From Paenibacillus sp. FSL R7-0337 (GTDB lineage: Bacteria; Bacillota; Bacilli; Paenibacillales; Paenibacillaceae): a stretch of 64,000 bases of DNA. Each line of letters begins with the position of its first letter. Position 1 is the stretch's first letter. Made by a program: the position numbers and the translations under genes. The stretch covers positions 4,092,001 to 4,156,000 of the forward strand of contig NZ_CP150218.1 of the NCBI RefSeq assembly GCF_037969875.1, in the 5' to 3' direction. Shown piece after piece: positions 26,015 to 35,164 of this stretch. Below the pieces are notes generated by a model. It saw nothing but the letters and a program-made list of their open reading frames with translations, ran no database searches and was not told the DNA's origin.

Positions 26015-27217
26015 TTATTGGTTCGATAAATCAACAATCACCTGCTGTGTAACTGTCTTCTTGATCACATTCATGAAGTCTATACGAATCGATTTGGGTT
26101 GATTCAACTGAAAATAGCTTTCCATCATGATCTTCATCCCATCATCCGTATAGGAATTCGCAGTTCTTCCTTGATGTGATGTATACTTGCCGTTTCCGCT
26201 ATCCACCATGAGGGCCGGATAATAGTCTGGATTGAATGTCTTCAGAAATTCTTTGTCTTTAAACAAGCCTTCATCGGAAGATAACGTTATTATTGTGGTG
26301 AATGGCGTCAATTCCAGGTTAATCTTGATCTTATGCCCTGCTACATCAAGCGTTTCTTCGGGCGACAGCATCTGGCTCTCCTGCTCCCAGACCTTAGGGT
26401 TGATCTCAAAAGCCACCTTCAGCGGCGGACTCTTCTTGATCTTGGAATTCAGCGCATCAAATTTCTTCAACAGCGCTGGACTGTTCTTGAAGTCTGTGAC
26501 CTTAGGGTTAGCAGTATAAGCCTTTTGGATCTCCGCTGAGATCTGCGCCTGTACCGCCTCTAGCTGTTTCAGTTCACTGCCCGATAGTGAGGTTAGCACA
26601 AATTCGCCAGCTACCTTTTTGGGAGCCGTGCTTAACGGGGTCGTTAGCCGGATGACAGCCGCTCCGTGCATGATGTTATTTTGCTTAGCCGGGCTTACGC
26701 CCTGAACAATCGCATCATTCATCTTCCTGCCGCTGATCACCTTTCCGGTGATGGCGTCTGTCAATTGCAGATCATGCCCTATCAACCCCTGAGACGTGAA
26801 TGCCCGCTTGCTGTCAGTCTGTGCTGTAAAAAGAATAATCAGCTCATATTTGTCGGCAATTAAGCCCTTCAACGTCAACTGGTAGCCGTCTTTTTTGGCG
26901 ACTGTATTCAGGGGCTGCACCAGATTATGCCTGATGGCGTATTGGATCTGCTCTTTATTCTGAATCTCCAGCTTCTCAAAGGGGGCCAGTGCTGCCGCCT
27001 GATTCGCCGCTGCTGCCGAGACGGTTAGAGCTTGACCTGTCACGGCAAAAGGGCTAAGCACCAGTGCTGCGGTTGTCATGACTGCAACGATGGCGGTAGA
27101 TATCCGAGCCCTGGAGGACCGCCGTTTATCTGACGCTGACCACTGCTTTGGCTCCTGTATAGGCTGCATCTGCGCCGCATGTGAGATCTCCATATCATTC
27201 CGCTTCATTCTAATCAT
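26015..27217 (-). CDS. Secreted/anchored protein sharing the BlaR-like sensor domain (unit B)
   Basis: 400 residues from the ATG at 27217, with the same AAGGAG leader as its paralogue at 23411. Same plan: polar N-terminus, one hydrophobic export segment (IVAVMTTAALVLSPFAV), then two DUF4179/DUF5643-like extracellular domains (GYQLTLKGLIADKYELIILF; SPEETLDVAGHKIKINLELTPF). It is clearly homologous to, but more diverged from, the unit A copy than the proteases are from each other. Last gene of the first-transcribed unit. Function unknown. Confidence 0.7.
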   Translation of the reverse strand: MIRMKRNDMEISHAAQMQPIQEPKQWSASDKRRSSRARISTAIVAVMTTAALVLSPFAVTGQALTVSAAAANQAAALAPFEKLEIQNKEQIQYAIRHNLVQPLNTVAKKDGYQLTLKGLIADKYELIILFTAQTDSKRAFTSQGLIGHDLQLTDAITGKVISGRKMNDAIVQGVSPAKQNNIMHGAAVIRLTTPLSTAPKKVAGEFVLTSLSGSELKQLEAVQAQISAEIQKAYTANPKVTDFKNSPALLKKFDALNSKIKKSPPLKVAFEINPKVWEQESQMLSPEETLDVAGHKIKINLELTPFTTIITLSSDEGLFKDKEFLKTFNPDYYPALMVDSGNGKYTSHQGRTANSYTDDGMKIMMESYFQLNQPKSIRIDFMNVIKKTVTQQVIVDLSNQ

Positions 27218-27259
27218 AGTTACACTCTCCTTCAATTTAAGTTGGTGGTTAAATCCGAG

Positions 27260-29353
27260 TCAGCTCTGATTCAGCCCGGTAATATCAAAATTCATTTGAT
27301 ATGAACTCTCAGGCTCTATCGTTCCCCTCAGTACCGGTGGCTTCTTGACGAAATCGAGCCGCAGAGATTGCGGTTTATTCATCAAGAAATAGGTTTCTGC
27401 AAGCATCTTCATCTCATAATCTGTATACGTAATAGATGTACTGCGTGTTTGCTGCGTATAGTCTCCAGTTCCTGCCTTGCTCCACCACAGCATTGGAGAA
27501 CCATACTTCTCATTGAAAGCTTTTTTGAATTCAGTGTTACTAAAAACCGGTTCATCGGAATAAAAAGTGGCTATCGTTGTGAGCGGTGTTAATTGTAATC
27601 TCACTCTAATCTTGTGTCCGCCTACATCGAGCGTCTCCTTCGATTGGACCGTATATTTCTCTTGCTTCCAGTAGCTTGCGCTCACATCGAAGGTGGTCTG
27701 AAGTGTCGGGGACTCCTGTATCTTGCTTCCGCTTGCTGCCTGTGAGCGCAACCGGAATTCAACCTTGATCTTTGAGGGCGGGTTCGTCAGAGGCGTATCG
27801 AACCGAAGTCTGGCAGCCACATTTTCAACATTATTCTGCGGGCGGTCAGTAATGGTCATCGGTTGAGTCCGTCCATTAATCACCGTACCAGTCACACCAT
27901 CCGTAATGATGCATTCTACGAAACGAGGATCATCAGAGACTAGTGATCTTCCGCCGTCAACACGCGCCGTATAAAAAATAACCAATTGATGCCTGTCTGC
28001 CATGAAGCCTGTGACGTTGACCTTATAGCCGTCTTGGGCAACCTCCACATTCATCGGCTTCAGCAGATGATGGCGGCTCACATACTCCGTCTGCTCTACA
28101 TCCATGTTCAATAACGGCACCAGGGCCTCCCCTTGCTCCATTGCCGGTTCTGCACGTTCCTCTCCGGGAACGCTTTCAGTCAGTGTGCCAGCGGGTTTGG
28201 CCTTAGTTCCTGTGGCAGTAGAGTCACTAGGCTCTCTTGAGGCACCCGTTAGCGTCACGATGCTGAGCAGGGCGACCAGAATTACAGCTGCTGCGGAGAT
28301 GCGGTAGGAGCCTTTGCGGAAAGATTGAATCATACTGATTCTCCTCCTGATCTGTTGCCGCTGCTGCGGATTGGAGAAATAGAGATGCCCCCTCCTCTCC
28401 CGGACTCGTGAGAAGCGCTTCAGGAACTCTACCAGAGTAAGCCCGTAATCGATGGCCTCCTCTTCCCCTAATACCTCCAACACATAGGCGTCACAGGCGA
28501 CCTCCCGATCGATCTTCATCCGCCGGATCGCCAGCCACATCAGAGGATTGAACCAATGTATCGTGGCGGCTAGGCTTCCTAACAGGTTCCACAGCATATC
28601 CCTCCGCTTGCAGTGGGCCAGCTCATGCGCGAGGATGTGCCGCAGCCGGGAAGCATCCAGTTCCTGTAGAGCTTGCTCCGGGACAAAGATCCATGGACGC
28701 ATTAATCCTGACAGATATGGGTTGTTAGCAGAACCTCCGGTATAGATAGGTATCGCTCTCTTTATTCCAAACTGGCGTCTGGTGGCAAGAACCACCTGAA
28801 GAATCTCCGGGGCATTCACCCGTCTAAGCCGTCTGCGCTCACGCTGCATCCTCCGTATATACAACAATCCATTCAGCAGCATAAGCACGACGCCCAGCAG
28901 CCAGATTGCTGTGCCTATCTTCATCCAGAGTGGATAGCCCACGGCCCCCGCAGAGCTGCGGTTATCCGCTACAGCACCATCCTCTGCCCGGAGGGTGTCT
29001 GTCTGCCCCTGTACATTCAGAGCGGTGTTATCGACCGGATATGTAACCGGATCTCCCTCTCCCGGCGGAAGCTCCTGATATTCACCCTTAGAAGCTCCAG
29101 TGTCCGGCCCCTTATCCAGGATAGTTGTTAAGAAATGCTTACTATTGCCGAGAATATGCAGCATGCTGACAGGGCTGTCCGGTACGGCAGGCAATAACAG
29201 CCGGGCGATAACAAGCAGCCACAGGAGGTAACGCACCCGGGCGTTGATGAACCTCCGCAGAACGTATTGCAGGAACAACACGGCCAGAATCACCATGCTT
29301 GCCGCCAGTGTCTGTTCTGCGATACCGGCAAACCATCCGTAGATCATATTCAT
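27260..29353 (-). CDS. BlaR1/MecR1-type M56 membrane protease (unit B)
   Basis: 697 residues. Same layout as 23458-25545: membrane helices, HILAHELAHCKRRD zinc motif with REVACD, membrane helix, extracellular sensor. The first ~330 residues differ from unit A at only a few positions outside a diverged external loop (residues ~75-110), whereas the last ~150 residues of the sensor differ much more (for example VSASYWKQEKYTVQSKETLD against VEAQDWRQEMQTLTPQDTLE). This is what one expects of duplication followed by change in the ligand-binding end, or by gene conversion of the catalytic half. Coupled to its repressor by an ATGA overlap. Confidence 0.88.
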   Translation of the reverse strand: MNMIYGWFAGIAEQTLAASMVILAVLFLQYVLRRFINARVRYLLWLLVIARLLLPAVPDSPVSMLHILGNSKHFLTTILDKGPDTGASKGEYQELPPGEGDPVTYPVDNTALNVQGQTDTLRAEDGAVADNRSSAGAVGYPLWMKIGTAIWLLGVVLMLLNGLLYIRRMQRERRRLRRVNAPEILQVVLATRRQFGIKRAIPIYTGGSANNPYLSGLMRPWIFVPEQALQELDASRLRHILAHELAHCKRRDMLWNLLGSLAATIHWFNPLMWLAIRRMKIDREVACDAYVLEVLGEEEAIDYGLTLVEFLKRFSRVRERRGHLYFSNPQQRQQIRRRISMIQSFRKGSYRISAAAVILVALLSIVTLTGASREPSDSTATGTKAKPAGTLTESVPGEERAEPAMEQGEALVPLLNMDVEQTEYVSRHHLLKPMNVEVAQDGYKVNVTGFMADRHQLVIFYTARVDGGRSLVSDDPRFVECIITDGVTGTVINGRTQPMTITDRPQNNVENVAARLRFDTPLTNPPSKIKVEFRLRSQAASGSKIQESPTLQTTFDVSASYWKQEKYTVQSKETLDVGGHKIRVRLQLTPLTTIATFYSDEPVFSNTEFKKAFNEKYGSPMLWWSKAGTGDYTQQTRSTSITYTDYEMKMLAETYFLMNKPQSLRLDFVKKPPVLRGTIEPESSYQMNFDITGLNQS

Positions 29354-29760
29354 TCCTGCTTACCTGAGTTTCCGCTGGTGCCCTGCGACTTCTTCTCCCT
29401 CAGCAGCTGTTCGAGTTGTTCAATCTCCTGCTTGGACAGCTCCACATCCTCCAGGAAGCTGGTCACCATTAACTGGGTGGCTCCGCCGAATACGCGCTTC
29501 AGGAAGGAGCGGCTCTCGGCCCGGACACACTCATTCTCTGACACCAGCGGATAATACAGATAGCTCCGGCCGGATTTCTCATACGCTATCGCGTTCTTCT
29601 TAAGCAGCCGGGTGACGAAGGTGCGCACCGTCTGCTCGCTCCATTCCACAGATGCAGGCAGGAGCCGGGTAATTTGTTCTGAGGTGAGCGGATGATGCTC
29701 CCAGATAATCTTCATAATTTCCCATTCAGCTTCCGAAATCTTCGGGGTTGTACTCATCAT
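29350..29760 (-). CDS. BlaI/MecI-family repressor (unit B)
   Basis: 136 residues; winged helix with EQITRLLPASVEWSEQTVRTFVTRL and C-terminal ELSKQEIEQLEQLLREKK. Differs from the unit A repressor at about a dozen positions but not in the recognition helix. ATGGAGCTGTT precedes the ATG pair. First gene of a run of six same-strand genes ending at the terminator at 22170. Two good operators lie 34-76 bases upstream, so it should be autoregulated. Confidence 0.9.
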   Translation of the reverse strand: MMSTTPKISEAEWEIMKIIWEHHPLTSEQITRLLPASVEWSEQTVRTFVTRLLKKNAIAYEKSGRSYLYYPLVSENECVRAESRSFLKRVFGGATQLMVTSFLEDVELSKQEIEQLEQLLREKKSQGTSGNSGKQE

Positions 29761-29793
29761 AACAGCTCCATTCCATCGCGGCGGCGTTCAATC

Positions 29794-29836
29794 TACAAAT
29801 GTAAATACAAGCTCTGTTCTATACATTACACTTGTA
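29794..29836. promoter_or_regulatory. Two BlaI/MecI-type operators
   Basis: TACAAATGTA (29794-29803) and TACACTTGTA (29827-29836) both fit TACA-NN-TGTA exactly. Extended forms TCTACAAATGTA and, on the other strand, TCTACAAGTGTA agree over 12 bases. Their centres are 33 bases apart, close to three helical turns, so two dimers would sit on the same face. They cover the region expected to hold the promoter of the unit B repressor. Confidence 0.75.
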
Positions 29837-29908
29837 GATTTAATTTGTCAAATATGCCCACACCGTGGTGAAAGCACGCGGAACGACACTCACAGTAACG
29901 GTACATAG

Positions 29909-29935
29909 CAAAAAGCACAAGCCCGCGGCTTGTAC
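29909..29935 (-). terminator. Terminator of the SLH/PAP2 gene
   Basis: ACAAGCC and GGCTTGT around CGC, extended by flanking pairs, followed on the minus strand by GCTTTTTGC. About 70 bases after the stop codon at 30003. Confidence 0.75.
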
Positions 29936-30002
29936 TTCCTGCTTTCTATCCATAAGAATTCTATTCATAAGAACTTACTTACTCCTGTCACTCACTTGCA
30001 GC

Positions 30003-32585
30003 TTACAACCCTGCAATCAGAGCTTTAACGGAACTGTCGCTCTCCAGCGCACGGATAATCACCGCCACCGCTTCGGCGCGGGTAGCCTGATTCCTCGGTG
30101 CGAATGCTGAGGCAGAGATGCCCTTCACCAGATTAGCCGAAGCCGCCTGGCGGATGGCGTCAGCTGCCCAGTAGCTGCTGCCGACATCTTTGAAGCTTGC
30201 CGGAGTGCCCGTCTGGAGCACGCCGAGATCAAGCACACGGCCGATGATTGTAACCATCTCAGCGCGGGTAATGGTCGCTCCCGGCTTGAAACTGCCGTCT
30301 GAGTAGCCGGTTACGATACCTTTATCGGCCAAGGCACTGATATAGCCAGCCGCCCAATTGGAGGCTGTATCCCCAAACTTAGAGGCTGCCGATGTAGTGT
30401 CTATCCCGAAGGAACGGGCAATCATAGCTGCGAATTCAGCTCTGGTCACCGGTGCATCCGGCCGGAAGGAGCCGTCCGCATAGCCGCTGATGATCTGCAG
30501 CTTCACAGCTGTAGCAATGGTGCCGCTGCCCCAGTGTCCTGTGGTGTCCTTGAAGCTGAGGCTCTGATTCTTCGTGGCTGCAATGGCTTCAGTCACGGTC
30601 TTGTATACCACTTCTCTGCTGACCACTCCGGATTGGAACGGATTAACGCCGCCCTGTGGCTGCTTCTCCGGTTCAGCAGGAGTAGTGCTGCCGTTCCCTG
30701 GCGTGGTGCCGGTGGTCCCTGGTACCGTTCCGGTATTTCCAGCCGGAGTCCCTGGCGTTCCGCCCGGATTACCGCCGCCAGTTCCGCCGCTTGTCGTATC
30801 TGTAATACTAAGCGCAATCTGATCGCTCAGGTATACTACCTGGGCGTTATATTTGCTTGGCAATCCTTCAACCTGCACGGAAGCAAACTGCCCGCTGCGC
30901 TGGCTGACGCCATGCGTAATGAGCGGAATCAGGCCGCTGCCTGGAACGTAGCTGTTTGCGAAGTTCACCTTCAGCTTCCCGTCAGCCTTCACGGCCCCCT
31001 CAACCTCAAGGACATCCTTTGCTCCGGTAAGGCCCAGTACAAGCGTACCTTCGGAGGCCTGGGTGAAGCTGCCGCCGATCACTATTTTACCGTAGACGTT
31101 CTCAATTACAGAACCGCCGGTATTCGTCACATTCCCTTTGCCGAAGGCTGTTGCCGAGTCTCCTTCCAGGACACCTGCGTTCACCTCAGTACCGCCGGAA
31201 TACGTATTGCTGCCGGCCAGCTTCAGCGTGCCTGTACCCTCCTTGGTCAGCCCGCCTGTGCCGGAGATATCATTGCGCCAGCGGTCTGCGGCGTAGAAGC
31301 CGCCCTTGGCAGCGTCCATCGCTACTGTTACATGCTCAGCGAATGCACCGTACCCGTCGGCAGCGGCGAATAGGTTCAATCGTCCCCAGCCTTCAGGATC
31401 ATCCAGTAGTGGATAGCCGGATGGAAGTGCTGTTGTTACGAGAACTGCTCTACGCTGATCCGCACTCAGGTAAGGCAGACGGGTCTCCAGCAACACCTCT
31501 GCTCCCTTAGGAGCAACAGCAGGCTCAGTCGTGGAGTGAATCTGCGGGAAGCCATAGGTCAGCCGCTGGGTATACTGGGCCTTATTCTTCGCATAATCTG
31601 TGAACCGGTCTTCTGCGGTACCCGTCTGTGTAAGCAGCACTTCATGGGCCTGAGTGTAAGCTGCCTGCTTCAGCGCCGCATTATCCGGGTCGGTCAGTGC
31701 TCCCGCTGCGAAGGCCATCGCCGTTACTCGTCCGCCCATAACATCCAGCGGTGAGTGCATCCCGGCAACGACACGGTTGTTGCCCATCTCCGAGGCCCGG
31801 GTCATCAGCTCCTGGAAGCGCTCAGGTACGGAATACGCCAGAGCCAGGGCTGCCAGATAGGAAGCGTTGGTATGGCCGCTCGGGAAACCGCCGTCTGTGG
31901 CAGGCGTACTGCTTCTCGCCGGCACCAGCGTCGGCACGATGACAGAGGTATCCTTCCAGCGGAATGGACGCATGTAGCTGTAGAATTTCTTAGCCTGACT
32001 CGTTGAAGCATAGTCGCCGCGGACTTTTCCGATCAGGTCTACCATTTTGCCCAATTCAGAACCGGAATCGCCAGCCTTGTTGCTGTCATTTCCGTCATTA
32101 TATTTTACAGAGGTGGCATCAGCAGGGATGCTGTTAATGGTCGTGAAGGTTCCCGACTTGGATCGGTACACCTCAGACAACGGACCAAGGCCGTCAGCCG
32201 CTCCATAGGTCTGGTTCCGCCGGTCATCGTAATACGCTGCCTCCTCCTCTGCCGGAGTACGGGTCTTAGACAGATCCGCTACATATTGAATGTTGTAATC
32301 CAGCACTTCGTTGTTCAGCTTCGTTCCGGTATCCCAGGTGGCGCCCGGTGTCCAGAGATCCAGGAAGCCGGAGAGAACACCGATCGAGGGGTTGGAATAC
32401 ACCGCCATATTCACAGGTGTGTTATTCTTATAAGTATCTACGAAATGTCCCCATGCCGGAGCAGCTGGCAGCCCGGTTAATGAATTACCCGTGGCCGCCT
32501 CTGCAGGATGTACCGCGATAGAATTCGTGAGGAGTACCAGACCTGCCGTAACAGACAACAGCTTTCTTTTCGACTTCAAGTTCAA
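30003..32585 (-). CDS. S-layer-anchored PAP2 acid phosphatase with autotransporter-type beta repeat
   Basis: 860 residues from the TTG at 32585 (AGGGG upstream), giving a proper signal peptide (KRKLLSVTAGLVLLTNSI...AEAA). Residues ~180-340 hold the class A acid phosphatase/PAP2 signature: KKFYSYMRPF, GGFPSGHTNAS and NNRVVAGMHSPLDVMGGR. Residues ~450-590 include LAGSNTYSGGTEVNAGVLEG, the repeat known from passenger-associated regions of autotransporters. A Pro/Gly/Thr linker follows, then three SLH domains (FKDTTGHWGSGTIATAVKL; FGDTASNWAAGYISALADKG; FKDVGSSYWAADAIRQAAS) that bind secondary wall polymer. Likely a surface phosphatase for phosphate scavenging. The combination is unusual. Confidence 0.85.
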   Translation of the reverse strand: MNLKSKRKLLSVTAGLVLLTNSIAVHPAEAATGNSLTGLPAAPAWGHFVDTYKNNTPVNMAVYSNPSIGVLSGFLDLWTPGATWDTGTKLNNEVLDYNIQYVADLSKTRTPAEEEAAYYDDRRNQTYGAADGLGPLSEVYRSKSGTFTTINSIPADATSVKYNDGNDSNKAGDSGSELGKMVDLIGKVRGDYASTSQAKKFYSYMRPFRWKDTSVIVPTLVPARSSTPATDGGFPSGHTNASYLAALALAYSVPERFQELMTRASEMGNNRVVAGMHSPLDVMGGRVTAMAFAAGALTDPDNAALKQAAYTQAHEVLLTQTGTAEDRFTDYAKNKAQYTQRLTYGFPQIHSTTEPAVAPKGAEVLLETRLPYLSADQRRAVLVTTALPSGYPLLDDPEGWGRLNLFAAADGYGAFAEHVTVAMDAAKGGFYAADRWRNDISGTGGLTKEGTGTLKLAGSNTYSGGTEVNAGVLEGDSATAFGKGNVTNTGGSVIENVYGKIVIGGSFTQASEGTLVLGLTGAKDVLEVEGAVKADGKLKVNFANSYVPGSGLIPLITHGVSQRSGQFASVQVEGLPSKYNAQVVYLSDQIALSITDTTSGGTGGGNPGGTPGTPAGNTGTVPGTTGTTPGNGSTTPAEPEKQPQGGVNPFQSGVVSREVVYKTVTEAIAATKNQSLSFKDTTGHWGSGTIATAVKLQIISGYADGSFRPDAPVTRAEFAAMIARSFGIDTTSAASKFGDTASNWAAGYISALADKGIVTGYSDGSFKPGATITRAEMVTIIGRVLDLGVLQTGTPASFKDVGSSYWAADAIRQAASANLVKGISASAFAPRNQATRAEAVAVIIRALESDSSVKALIAGL

Positions 32586-32792
32586 TGTGTCAGCCCCTAT
32601 CTTGTTATTTTGATTGCCTGAATCGGACTCAATATAGCACCTGCCTCCACCGCGCTCAATAACACAATTTCGCAATTCTATGATTTTGGGAACAATTCAG
32701 CTTTTTTCCGGCTATTTTACATTGATTTAACATGAATCCCGAACAGATTTGTGAGGGGCTAGTGTATAATCCGCCTGGGAGGAGAATACAAC

Positions 32793-35152
32793 TTGCGAAA
32801 ATGGAACTCTGCCTTTGCCGCCCTTGCCGCTTCATACATCTCTGTTGTGCTAGTCATTGTCCTCTTGCTCTGCTCTGCCTTCTATCTGTATTTCTCGAAC
32901 CATTATAAGGAAGAGCTTCAGGGACGCAACCGGCTCATCCTTGACAATACCGCCCGTACCCTTGAAGCCTCCGTGCTTCAGCGGGTCCAGCAGATCTATC
33001 TGGAAGTCTCTCTGAACCAGCGGTCGGCGCTCCGTATGCTGCCAGATGCTTCACTTCCAGCGAATCTCAGCAAGGTAAGCAGTCTCCAGGAGTCGCTGAA
33101 CATGCAGGTATCCAATCATTCGGACCTGATCCAAGCCGTACATCTGTATGCTCCCAGGCAGCATCTCCTGCTGTCCTCGTTGTATGGGCTGAAATTCCGT
33201 GCGGACCAGCAGGCGGGTGCCGCCTATTGGATGGATTGGGTGAACGGCATGAACCTTAATTCCCGTAACAGCCTCTGGACAGAGGCCCGGTTCGTGCCGG
33301 ACGATATCGTCTCCAGCATCCCCGGCGGCAGCGGCAGCCAGCTGATCACCTATGTGCACAGCTATCCGTTCCAGTCCCCCGGGGCAGCCAGTGAGCTGCT
33401 GATTGCCATTGATCTGAAGGAGAGCGCGCTGCGCGCCATTCTGCAGAATATGATGCCTGCCCGCTATCAGAGCAGCTTCATTGCTACGCCCACCGGGGGA
33501 ATCTTGGCCGGTTCGAGTCCGGATGCTGCCGCTCAGGCCGATACCTATGCTGCTAGTATCTCGAATGCGCTAGCCTCTCCTGAGACATCCGGGAACATGA
33601 GCCAGGAGATCGGGGGCAGCACCTATGTCATTTCCTATCAGGACCTGCCGACTACCGGCTGGAAGCTCTTCAGTGCGGCTCCGGCGAACCTGTTCTATGA
33701 GAAATGGCTCGTTGTCCAGAGGGTCATCCTCTCCCTGTGTCTGATTGCTCTATTGGTAGGAATCTGTCTGTCCGGCATTCTGGCCAAATTGAATTACAGT
33801 CCGCTTAAGCGGCTGCTTCGCACTATTAAGGACCTCTACGGCCCGGGGCCTGAGGTGCCAGGAGTGCCGGGACCCGCCCTTAACGAATTCGGAATTATTG
33901 ACTCCGCCTTCATCCGTCTGAACAACAAAGTCACCACACTGGAGGGACGCTTGAGGCCAGCAGTCCGCATATCCGGCAGAATATGATCCTGAATCTCCTT
34001 CAGGACAGCCCTGCCCAAGGCAGTGTAACCGTAGATCCGCTATTCCTGGGACTCTCTCCGGAGCACCGTTATTACTGCTGCCTGCTCCTCAACACCCGTG
34101 GAGCTTACGCCCGTATGAGTCTGAGCGGCTTACAGGCAGCCATGAGCGGGATGACCGGGACGCTTGAGGCGATCCGGCTTCAGGGAATCCGCATTCTGGC
34201 TGAGGAGCTGCCGGACAAGCAGACGGTTGTCGTTATCAGCGCGCGCGAAGCCTCCGGGACGCTGCTCGAACAGCTCTCGGACCGGATTACAGCAGCAGCG
34301 GAGCAGCATTTCCAGCTGAATATTCAGCTCTCACAGGGCTGCTGGGTGGATGCCGTCAGCCTTCTCCACACGAGCTACGCTGAAGCGCAGACCTTGATGA
34401 AGTATGCTTATTTTCTGCCGCAGAGCAGGGTCTTGAAGGACCGGGAGCTGCTGAAGAAGGAGCAGAGTCTTGATGAAATCCCGCAGCCTGTGCTGATGAG
34501 ATTCAAGGATAAGCTGCAGACCCGTCAGTTGGATGAGATACTGGCCGCGCTGGAGCAGCTGATAGCCGTCATGCGGGAAGGCAACTACCCGGCGGATTAT
34601 TGCCACTTCGTTCTGGCGAATACCGTATTTATGTACTCGGATTATCTGAAAAGCATCCGCTACACCCCTTCCGCCCACGGGCCTCTAGATCTGTATAACA
34701 AATATATTGCCCTGCCGGATATCCGGCATTTGCAGGAGTGGTTCGCCGCCTCCATCGGCACCTTCATCATGGAGACGCAGAAGCGGAACAGTGACCGCGC
34801 ACTCTCGACCATTGAAGCGGCCAAGGCCTATATCGGGGAGCATCTGTCCGAGGATCTATCGCTGGATGCCGTATCTGCCAAGGTCTTCATCAGTCCAAAG
34901 TATCTAAGCAAGCTGTTCAAGGAAGAGCTGGGGATCACCTACACCGACTATATTACCGGCATACGGATGGAAGAGGCCCGGCGGCTGATTGAGAACAACA
35001 ATATGTCGATTGAACAAATTGCCGGCACGGTCGGTTATGGAACGACTCCATACTTCATCAAGCGCTTCAAGGAGATCTACGGCTGTACACCGGGGAATTA
35101 TCTGCGGACCGTGAATACACTGCCGCCGCAGGCGGAGATTAGCATGGGATAA
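32793..35152 (+). pseudogene. Membrane sensor/AraC-type regulator, frameshifted
   Basis: TTG start at 32793 with GGGAGGAG upstream and TATAAT before it. Residues 1-~395: membrane helix (SYISVVLVIVLLLCSAFYLYF), extracellular Cache-like part, second helix (VILSLCLIALLVGICLSGIL), HAMP-like linker. This frame stops at 33986 with RLRPAVRISGRI. The other frame reads LEASSPHIRQNMILNLLQ across the same bases and runs to 35152, ending in an AraC helix-turn-helix pair (LSLDAVSAKVFISPKYLSKLF; MSIEQIAGTVGYGTTPYF). One base missing between GGACGC and TTGAGG would restore a ~786-residue protein of a common Paenibacillus family. Pseudogene or sequence error. Adjacent to a solute-binding protein it would regulate. 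Confidence 0.8.
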
Positions 35153-35164
35153 GGAGGGTGCCAT

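Noticed and set aside
22233..29353. Beta-lactam resistance locus of the mecRI/blaRI type
   Set aside because: The regulators are of that family, but the sensors lack a penicillin-binding domain with SxxK-SxN-KTG motifs and no beta-lactamase or PBP2a gene is present.
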